Source of the DNA: Lingula anatina
Lineage: Eukaryota; Brachiopoda; Lingulata; Lingulida; Lingulidae
Direction: 5' to 3'
DNA length: 64,000 nucleotides
NCBI RefSeq assembly: GCF_001039355.2
Contig: NW_019775525.1
Span: forward strand, 717,922 to 781,921
Positions 30,901 through 42,235 of this stretch are shown here, piece after piece (the stretch's first letter is position 1; the number at the start of each line of letters is the position of its first letter). The notes under the pieces are model-generated. The model was not told the DNA's origin. It searched no databases and saw only the letters and a program-made list of their open reading frames with translations. The translations under genes were made by a program, and so were the position numbers.

Positions 30901-33900
30901 AAGATGTAATATTACAAATACAATGATGACTGCAAACCAAGCGTCTTTTGGATATCATTTGAACAATAAAAATGTACAACTGTCACTCTCTTTAGAAACG
31001 GAAGAATGTTGACTGCAATGGCTTTACCTTTTCAATACAATTTAAACAATAACAGTACAATGTCTTTATATTTTACACAAAGTATAACATTTAAAGTACA
31101 ACGTTACTAACCTCTTCAGGTAAATGACAACCATGACAGCTACGATAATGAGACTGACAATGACAGCAACAGCAGCTCCAGCGATGATGCCATCTGTGTT
31201 TACGAATCCAGGTGAAGTTTGTTTGTCATCCTTAGCCAGCGAAACAGTTGTTGTGGGAACTTCTGAAAGGCCAAAATGTTATTTTAAAGAAAAAGTTCCA
31301 CTGTATTCCTTTTTTGTTAATTTTTAATTAATTTCATGTGATTTCTAAATTATACTGTGTTATTCTTTACATCACTGTCAGGGGCGGATCCAGAGATATT
31401 TTCTGACAGTTTTCCAAATTATTTTTGTTAATCCATCCTCCATTTTTGACCGTCTTCCGACAGAAAATATTAGATACGCGTCAATGTAAACTTTAAAATC
31501 TGACCGTTTTCCGGAAGACCCAGAAGACGGCCTAAATCCGCCCCTGACTGTTTGTGTGCGAGTTATCTCCATGCTTGCATACATAGTCATGAGATGCACA
31601 TGCCTATGTATACATGCGTGAAACGTTGTACAAATTGAAAATCCTAAAAACCTAGTTTGCAATTTCTCACTGCATTTAAAACCACAGTGTATGTGACAGA
31701 GGAGCAAATTCATTTCTGTTTATTTATTTTTTTTAATTTACCTCTGGTTATGAAGGCCTCGGTGAAGACAGAAACTGGAAGGGTCCACTCACCCCAGCCC
31801 TCGAACACTTTACCACGGACCTGGAAGTAAAACAAATAGCATTGCATTCAACAATGGGGGTACATTTTGTTCTTTCTTAGACCCCATTCCAACAGGCACC
31901 ACTGGTCTACATAGATCAACCCAACTCTGCAGGGACTCTTGCTGAGTGCAATCACCAGCTTTTCTGTTTTCTACTTAATGCCAGGAGAAGGCACGTCATT
32001 CAGTTAAGCTCATTACACTCGGTGTTTTGTCAAGATAAACCTGTGGAGAGAATTTTTGTCTGGTGGCCTATATTACTGAAATAAACCACTTCTATCATAT
32101 CCACTTATATCAGATATACTGCAGTAATTTACTATCGGTGTTCCCCACAATTACTACAAAAGTGACAGACAAGTGATATGACACTGATAAAACTACCACT
32201 CCATACAATACCCTCTTTATTGCTACTAGTCATGCAATATCGCCTGACATAGTTCAGCCATAAAAAAAAAAAATTATATTACCAAAAGATAGCTAAGGAA
32301 AATTTTCAGTGACTACAAAAATCAAACAATTTTTTTTTTGACAAGGAACTGGTCTAACATTTTAAATAATCTTGATTTAAACGAATTAATTTCTGTTATC
32401 TCATTTTTACAAAAGACATAAGCATTTTCTCCAACTGAACAACTTCACAAAGTTTACTTCATCTGTTCATTGTTATTTTTCATCAACTTTTTCAGGCAAA
32501 ACACTATCCCTTTCCACCTTTAAATAACATTATCTCCAAACAAATTCTACCTACTTTATCACACTCAAAATCTTGTCCAGTACACCACCATAACAATATT
32601 ACTAGCCCATTCAATCGCCATTGCATCTAGGTCTTCTCCAAACACAATCTCTCCCATCTCAACAAACGCAATCCACCACACCACACATACCCTGCTTACC
32701 TGGAAGGAGTACTGGGTGCTGGCCTGCAGGCTACCAATGATCACCCTCAAGGAGGTGGTGGTGACACTCAGGGCGTTGAAAGGATTGTCTGTGGGGAAGT
32801 ACTTCACCTCGTACTGCTCATGCTGCTCCACCGGGCGGTCCCAGGCCACCAAGATGGCCGTCTGGTTCTTACTGACCACTCGGACGTTGTCCACTTTGGA
32901 AGCAACTGTGAAAAGAAATCATCAGTGTTTTAAGGTTTTTTTCTAATGTATATTTCATAAGTGTTTTGTACTTGAAATCCATGGAAAATGTAGGTTAAAT
33001 TACTATTTATCTTTTTCTTTTTCTGTCATCAAATGAACATAGTCCCTTACAGATAGTATATTCATCAAGTGCCTTGTGTCATAAAACTGACTTTCACAAT
33101 GTAAGCATGGACACTGCCTACTTTTATAGCATCCAAGGCATATATTTGACAGACATTAAGTAGGCATTAAGTAATGGTGAACTAAACATGTTGTGAATAC
33201 CTGTAGCTTCTACTGAGAGTGCACCTGTTAATTAGTGGCAGCATTAATGGGCACAGACAACCTTTTAATAAAGGCGTCAGTCAGAAAAGATAGGTATCTT
33301 GATTCTAAAGTAAATGTAGCATTTATCAGAGGATGCATTCTCCCAAAAGACGTCAAATTTAAAGTTTGGGAAATTAATCATTGTGAATGGTTATCGAGTT
33401 ATTTGTCAAAAAACACAGCACGGAGATAAATCACATGGAATGGTTATCTGGAGATGTCAAAAACAAAGCACGGAGATTGGTTTCTAGGAAAGGAAATTGT
33501 CTGTGCTAATAGTCCTTTGTTACATCTGGGAGATATATTTTGAAAACTAATTGACTTTTTCTCCTGTCTGGGAATTCCTGGCAATAAAACCAAGATCTTA
33601 TCAGATTTTTCTAAACCGAAATAAAAACTCTGGCTCATATTTTGTAAGTAATCTCAGAAACAAAGAATAATATATTGTTCACTGCTCACTGATTAAATGA
33701 GTACAACCAATTCAGTAGATGCAGTATGTGTAAAAATCACCCAAAACCTTTTTAATTCCTTACAAGTACCCATGCCTTTGGAAAGGAGACCCCAAAAATG
33801 ACCCATCTGAAGGAATCTGACCAGCTGGACCCTGCTGATGATGGACAGATGAACAAGAACAACTGTTTTGACCAGAGCGCACTGCGTGACACCCCAAGCT

Positions 33901-36900
33901 GTGGGCACTCTTCATACCAGACTCCCCAGGTACTTAAATAACTTCCCCATTATCTAATCTTCCCTAGCCCATAATTATAATTTTTCCAATTTTCTAATTT
34001 GTAATAAAAAAACTTTTTCACAAGATCTTTCATGGTAATCTTAACCACCCTCAAGGAAGTAAGCACTGCACCCAATCATACCTTTGTGTCAGAAATTCCT
34101 TTTGTGAACTCCTAAACTTAACAAAATTAGGTAGTGCTCTTACATAACAGAAGAAAAATATAATTATTTCCAAATCTTTGAACTCTGTCTTGGTTCCTAC
34201 AAACCTTTAAAAATCAAAAGTCACTGAATGTTTTCACTCATTTTCAATCATATAAATAAACCACTGATAAGAACATGAATTTCCACAGAGCCAAAAAAGT
34301 TCCCATCCTGGTTACTCAAACCCTAAGAAAACACAGAAACCATTTTTAAAATGCAAACAAGAACCCCCTGTTGCTGGATGTCTTTCCATAAAACGGACCC
34401 AGCCCAACATTCCGAGAGCTGTTGAAAAAAATTAACTCCAGCAAACATATTTACTCAGGGAATGCTGCTAATGTTTGCTTTTCCTGGTATCAATTCCTGT
34501 TCTGGATTTATTTTTTATTTCTCTGTAATGTGAACCTGAAGTATCTTATACGTCTCTTTGATCTTGAACCCAAATATCTCTGACTCACGAAAGGCATAGA
34601 GATACGGCTTGTCTTGGTTAAGTACTTCCCCTCTGTGGAAGATGATTGGCTGGGCAAACACTTCACAAAAAGAGAGCACGGACAACAGGAAAAAAAATCT
34701 CAAGGGCAGTATCTTTGTTGCATAAAAATTTATTACAATGCAGACAACAGCACGTGTTTGTGTATTTGAAAATGAAAAACTGTCCCCCTTCCTTTTTTTT
34801 TTCTAAAAGTCTGCCCAATTAAGATGAACACAAAATTCATATACTACATCTGCTACTTGTAAGAATTCACACTTACTTGCATCCATGGTTTTAACTATGA
34901 TGGTGGCATGGTTGAAGTCAGTCACAGGGATGGAAATGCCATTCATGGAGTAGACATTGATCTTGTAGTTGGTGCTAGGGTTCAAACTGTGTAAGGTGAC
35001 CCTGGATAAATGATAAATATGAAACATGAAAATAAATAAATAAATAAACTTGACCATCATTTGTCAATCTTTGTCAAATGCTTTAGGTAAATTAGTTTGT
35101 CTAAATAATATTACAAAAAAATTGAAAAAAAAAAATTATTTTAAGTTTTGCAAATGCACTGCTGAACCATTAATATTAAGATACAGAAGAATAGAGAAAA
35201 ATATAAAATGTCCATCTTACGTTGTTTGCTGTATCCCTGTCTGTATTGGCACGTAGCGCACCGTGCTGTCACACTCCACGCACTGCCCGCGCTGACTGTT
35301 ACACTTCAGACATTGCACGTGGTACGTGATATGTGCGGCGTTGCCACCATCAGGAGCCATCCAGGCCACGCGGAGAGTTGTCTGGTCCTTGAACTGGATC
35401 TCCAAATTACTGGGTGCCTCAGGAGGCTCTGAAACAAATAGAAATAATAATAATAATAATAAAGTATTCTCATATCTAAATTTTAAAAAATATTGCTAAA
35501 CAGATCAAAACTTTGGTCTCCAGCAAGACCAAGTTCAACCAGTCCTACCATACTTCATTAGGTATTGCACCGTAACTGCTCTCAAATTAAAAATGGACTT
35601 AGCACTTGTTGGTTGGCCATCAATCTCATAATTTTTGTAAGGATCAATAGCTCTCTTTGACTTTTATGTTATTTGACACTAAAATATTTTGTTTTCATCT
35701 AAAATACACCATTAACAATTAAATCATGGAAAACTGAAGACAGAATAACATGAAAAAAAATAATTTTAAACCAAAGCAAGGATCATTTACAAATAAAAGA
35801 AGAGACAAAAGAGGAAAATTAAATGAATGAAATCAACTTTTCTCTTTTTGATATATGGGGCAGTTTATTGGTGTTTTCAGGAGGAAACAAATTCCAGAAC
35901 TTTCAAACGCAATTACTCCTCGCCTTCAATAAATAGGGAAAGTTGGTTCACATGCTACGTGATTCTCATACTCCCAAAGCTGTCTAATTTCATTTCCAAA
36001 CCAGAATACCAATTTGACTATAAAGATTCCTTGGACAAATCAGCTCTTGTGTCTTGTGAGAAATTGTAGCTGTCAGAATGGCGATGAATCAAGATTGTTG
36101 CTATCTTTCTTGGTAATAGGATTTGAAATGGAAATCTACTGCCATCAAGAGAGAGACAATTTGTAAGATATATCTCTAGTTCCAACTTGGAATAGAATTT
36201 GCCTGTCATTAAGCGATCCAAATCAAATATCAAGGGGTAGAGCAATTTGTAAGATCACTCAGCTGCTTGTAATTAAGAAACTGTTATCCAGAAGTCTCGA
36301 CTGAAAATTAAGAAAGGACTTTTCTTGTCGATAAGAAGATCTCTACCCTCCTGCAGAATTACAATAAAGCTTTAGATAATCTTTTTCTCCAGTCTGGATA
36401 TCAGTGAAAAATGACTAGTTATCAGAAATGTGATGCCCAAAAGCAGCCAGATTCAAACCATCTGTAAAATCTATATAGCATTATTTAGGGAGAAATTCTG
36501 ATTGCCATTAAGAACACCTTGGCAATTTTGTAGGTAATTGTCAAGAAGATCAGTCTAAAGCTGATTAGGTCTTAGGGGTCGCCAAAAGAAGATTAACTTC
36601 TGATAGAATCATTTGTAGAGAAAACCCCGATTCTGCCAAGATCTCTTAATGAGTAATTTCCGTCTCTCAGAAAAGGATCTAAGAATTTGAAATGACGAAA
36701 AGGAGTAGAAATAGCCTGAAAATGATATCTTTTTTAATATCAGTGAGTGAGTGAGAGAGAGAGAGAGAATGGAGGCAGCCTGCATTAACTGTTATGATAA
36801 CCATTTCCAAGTTGGCTGGCAGCATTTTTGGCACCATCAGTCCTAGACATGGGAAGGTCTATCACAATGACCAGTCAACAGATAGACCCCTTCCCCATGA

Positions 36901-37485
36901 CGCCATCGGTCGACATAGATCCATCCAACTACCCGGGGACTCTCGCTGAGTGCAATCAGCTAAACTGGATGACATGCTTCCTCTTGTTTCCAAAGTGCTC
37001 AAGTAATCACTTTTCTGTATTTGACTTCTAGCCAGAAAGAGGCTTGTCATTTAGTTATGCTGATTGCACTTAGCAATTGTCCACACAGAGTTGGATCAAT
37101 CAAGAATGACTTTTGGTGCCTATGGGAATGAAGCCATAGAGTGACCAGTCAAGGGTTAACAGTGGTCAGTTCAAAAGGGCACCAGATCTCCATCCCAGGG
37201 GTCATCATCATGTTTGATGCCAAAGAGGGTTAGGAGTTCATCACCACAGTTAGTGATACATGTACTCTTCTTCCCCATGGCAATTGTACAGCATCAACTC
37301 TACATGCTACACAATTTACTTCCATATGCGATGCTGGTTTATAAAGGGAAATGGCAAAAGCTCAAGGGGCATACTGACCGCTTCCAACGGTTTTAGATGA
37401 TACACAAAAGAAGATCAGGAAACATTTACCAAGCTTGTTACCCCTGGACATATAGATACTAACAATTTAGTGTTTTGTGGTCTGT

Positions 37486-37532
<47 letters not shown>

Positions 37533-40500
37533 GACCCTCCATGATTCACCTTGGACAGAAATTATAGACTCCAACACAGGCAAATGGTAACGTTATTAAT
37601 AATATATCACGTTGTCCCCCACATCCCAAACTCTCCCCTTCGCCAAACCCACAACGGAAATTCCAGACGCAGATACATGTACCTGAATTTGGCTTGAATC
37701 AGGTATGGAACCGGAAGACGTTAAAACAATTAAGGACAGGGGGGAAATAACCACATTGTAATCCCTTTCTAGCAAATTTGAGGCATATTTCACGATATTA
37801 CCATACTATTTTCCTCAAAAAAGGTCACCCACCAAATACTCAAATGTGACAATATAAATTTTTTTAGAACATTTACTCAACAAAGGCACCAGTGTGTTTA
37901 ACAAGTGAAGAGGACAGCAACACCACCCCAGTTAACAAATTTCTACCAATCCAACCAGAGGCCAAATACAACCTGGGACTTCAAATTTGCAGACTTTCCT
38001 GCTGATTTGTGAAGAGCCTGCCAGCAAGAAACGGACGGCTCGACTTCAGGTTTCCTTGATTTGAAGAATGTTACAAAGAGAGCTCATAAATTTACCCAAG
38101 ATAATGGCCGAAGAACTCTTGAAACCCACACTAAGTGACACTTGAATCAAGAGCCCTTAGTGAAGCCTTTACTTGGATAATATAATCGGACTATTCAACA
38201 CTGTGTGAATGAGACAATATCGTGAGGAAGTAACCTGTATGGGACCGAGATAAACATGTATACAGAAGACGCTGTTTGTTGATATCAGCTAGCAACTGTA
38301 CTTGAGACAGTCTTGTTAAAAAAGTTCAAAAAACAATATAAGATAACACAAATAGGCTCCTCTATGGGAACACTGGCTAATTAGAATCATTTTAAATCAA
38401 TAACATTTGACTTCTTCAAAAATGATTTAACTACAGCTCGAACTTTCTTGGCTGTTGTTTCTGTTTTAATGATAAAAATCAGCAGAAAGTGTCAGGAACC
38501 ATACTAAGAGTTTGGACATACCTATACACGGTTGAGAAGCATTTGCATGTGGCAGTCTATAGTAACCTGGGTTGCAATCACAGATCGTGGCACGAGTTTT
38601 CCCGTCAGCATTGCTGTTAGCAGGACAACTGTGGCAGGTGTCGCCCCCTATAGTAGCTTTGTATGTGCCAGACGGACAGGCTGCAAAGAAAAGAACACAA
38701 TGTTATATGAGTTTAATATGACAGCATAAAATGTATGTTTCAATACTTCAATATTAATATTTTTCTTAAAACTTGGGGCTTCACTATATAAGAATGAAAG
38801 GGAAAAGATCATGCACTGTTTATTCTGCTTTTTGGTTATTTTCTTCAAAGAAAATTTATTTTTCTTAATGTTATACAGACTTAAGAAACAAAATTTAGTC
38901 TTCATTTTTGCCATCAGGTGGCGCTTAAGGTCACATCTCCTATGACAAGAAAATTGTCAGTTCGAAGAGTGAATATTTATACTAGAACATGTTAACCTTG
39001 ACACATTATTTTTGATAAAAATAAGCAACATAACTATTCACTACATTCTGTTTATGTGAGAGCCATTCAAGACATTTGACTGCCCCTTTTCCAATATTTC
39101 TTTTTCAGCTCAACAGATTCTAATGCACCCAACATTAGCAATTTCCTTCGCAGAAGTTTGTAGGAAATATCTTTTCACGTCGTCCGATGGTGCATTTACT
39201 TCAAGTGTCAAGCTATTGATGGTGGTTTGCAATAATTAGAACCCAATGAATTCTGCCGTTTGCTGTTTGACTTTTTTGTAATGTTTCCCTTTGTGAGTGC
39301 GTATGTTAAAACAATATAGGCAGGGTTTCTAGATTGATTTGTCTGTGTGTTTCTCTCCAGTGCACATTTTAAAACAATGGCCATAAGGTTTCTCATTATT
39401 TTTCATATAAAAATATCAGGTGCCTAAAACAAAGACTGAACAGAAAACTGCATTAGTCTTTCCTACGGTGTGTTGAGATTGCATGTGTCTCTACATCTTA
39501 ATTGGATTTTCATTAAGAATATTGACAGGATTTTCTCTAATGGGATTATACATTTTTTTTATGGCACAACAAATAGAGATCAATTTTGGTCTTTCTTTGG
39601 TGCCCTTCTTTCCTTGCTGTCATATAAATTGTTTGGCCACTGCAAATGAAAAAACACTGTCCTTCTTTTAAACTGTTCAGCATTTGGTCAAAAAAATCAT
39701 TTGATTTTCGAGCAATTTTATAGCTAAGTGGCAAATTATGTTAATTATTACGGCATGCCAATTGCGCCATACAAAACAAGTGGAAATAAAACACTGTCTT
39801 TTTGTTCAAAATACCAGCGCTAATGATACAACATGGAACAGGATATAGCAGGAACTTCTTTCGCATACTGCAATTTGCCCCTCCATACATGAAATTGCAT
39901 ACTTTCTATAGAACATTTTTTATAGCAGCAAATTAAAGCAACAACAGAAATTGTTCTGCTGAAGAAAAAAAAATCAATTTTCCTACGAACAGAAGATCAA
40001 TAGTATCTTTCCCTTGTATCGATTAGCCTTTCTATTTAGTCAACATTTATTGGCAATTTTGTTTCTGCTTTATTCTCCGTTAATTTGTGCTTCGTGACAT
40101 TGAGGGATAATCACAGGTCAGATCCTGAGGCGGCTCTAGAGGTTTTCTTCTTTTCCAAACAAGTGTAGCCAAATGATAAGTAGTAGTTTAAATTGCACAA
40201 CTAGGCAAATAACTTCATATGTATCTTCCTTGTTATTCTGATGGAAATTCATTTTTAGTGTAGAAATTGAAAAGTTTAACATTTGAATCATATCTTCCTT
40301 GTATGGCCATTAAAAAAAACTCTGATCTTTCTCAGTACAACAAGCCACCAGCATTTCACAGAATACACAAGAAACTTTCTGGAAATGAAAGAGACATACT
40401 GATAAAACAGAAGCCAGCAGTCTTTGAAAACTCAGGGCAAGCAATGAGCAGGTAGGGGTTAACTGAAGGCTCCTCAGGGCGAACTTTACCCTTAATTGCA

Positions 40501-42066
40501 CTCAAAATCAAATCAAACACCGTGGAGTTGGTTTTACAAAAGAGTTTATAAGTTAACTCACTCCCCTCTTGTCCAAAATCAATGCTTCAAAACCTACATA
40601 TATTTATATAAATCACTGCACTTAAGAAGAGAATATCCTCTTTTTCACTCGCTGCATCCCCTTCAGCCCTAACAATGCAACTCTATTTCCCAAATCATTT
40701 ACAATGTAACATAAACTGCCTTCCCAATTCTGAAGACTTCCCAGCTTTCTCATTACCCCTGCAGAAACTAGACACCTTTAACCGAAGTGCAAACGTCTAA
40801 AATGTCCGTTTATTTAAGTAAAAGGTTTCCATAGACTCATATATTTAGATGGTCAACATGGACTTCCATTGTGTCGTCTCTTCTGCGGCCATTGTTACAC
40901 GCATCGTGTGTTTGTTATTTTAGTGTTATTGTCAGCCATTAGCGGTGGAGAGTAAAATAACTCAAAGAGACCGCCCCGTGCGGAGAAACATCATCGTGAA
41001 TTTTCACAACAATTGGGCCTTCCCTTAAGCAAACACTGACTCAGTTCGTACAGGTAATGGAAGTCAGTTTGCTTTTCAGAAGGAAAGTTTTCTTTTCTCG
41101 ACTTTTCAGATTTAGTTTTAATCAGCCCCCTTTTAACCCCTGTATGGTGTTCAGAGTTGTTTCACTGAAGAGATTTAACTTTTGAGCTTGGATGCTCGGA
41201 GCCTGGATGCTCGTAGCTGCTGCTCAGATAGACGGGTATAGGAATACAGTATCAATGGCTGAAATTCAATGCGAATTCCTCTTTACCTAAATTTTTAATG
41301 ACCAAATGGTGATAAAGATAAACCTGGCAGAGAAAATGACAAGGAATGATCTTCACTATAAAATAAACATTTTTATTAACATTACATTTATTTATTTACT
41401 TTTTTATTTTTATTAATTTTTTTTGTTGTTGTTTTAAATAACATCAAAGCCATCTCAACAGCAGGGTCTGTTAAGCAATTCCTCTTTAAGTACTATACTG
41501 TAGTATACATATTCCATTTCATTCTCATTGGATTTTCATAGGTTTTTTTCTATACATCAAACATGTTTTTTTCTACCCTTTCCTGGAACATTTCAACTCA
41601 CGGGTTGGTCAATGAAGTTGGACAGCCAAACGTGCTAGGAAGGTGGATTTCTGAATTTTGTTTCAGAATTCAATTACGACAGTATAATGTTGTGATTCTG
41701 TATGCATGATATTCTATTTCCCCTGCAACTGATCCGTTTAGGGGGTAGCGGCAGTTACAGTGGCAGCGACAATGTGTTCAGATGTTGTGAGACAAAAGAG
41801 TATGTATGAGGGGAACAGGGGCTGGTTGAGAGTGTTCTGGGGGGGGAGAAGGAAGGTGATAGGACTTAAACATGGAGATGCCATTTACTGGTAGTGCTAT
41901 TTAGCCTATTAGGGCACCTGTTATTGTATGTTTTACCCATTTTTCTCTTGTATGTTTTACCCATTATTTTCTCTTGTATGTTTTACCCATTTTTTCTCAT
42001 TATTTTTTCTACCCACCTCTAATCTCTCTCTTTAGAACACCATTCCTCTCTTTCTCCCCTCCCTCC

Positions 42067-42105
<39 letters not shown>

Positions 42106-42201
42106 CACACACATATATCTCTCTCTCTCTTTTCCTCACACACAAACCTCACTCTAAATCTCTCTCTCGATATCACACACAAACACATACACACTCCATA
42201 T

Positions 42202-42235
<34 letters not shown>

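Larger units (their letters stand above)
35429..38521. other. Eph intron with a (GA)n microsatellite and an F1 element
   Basis: Apart from the element at 36885-37137 and the (GA)20 tract at 37490-37529, I see no gene or RNA. Confidence 0.6.
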
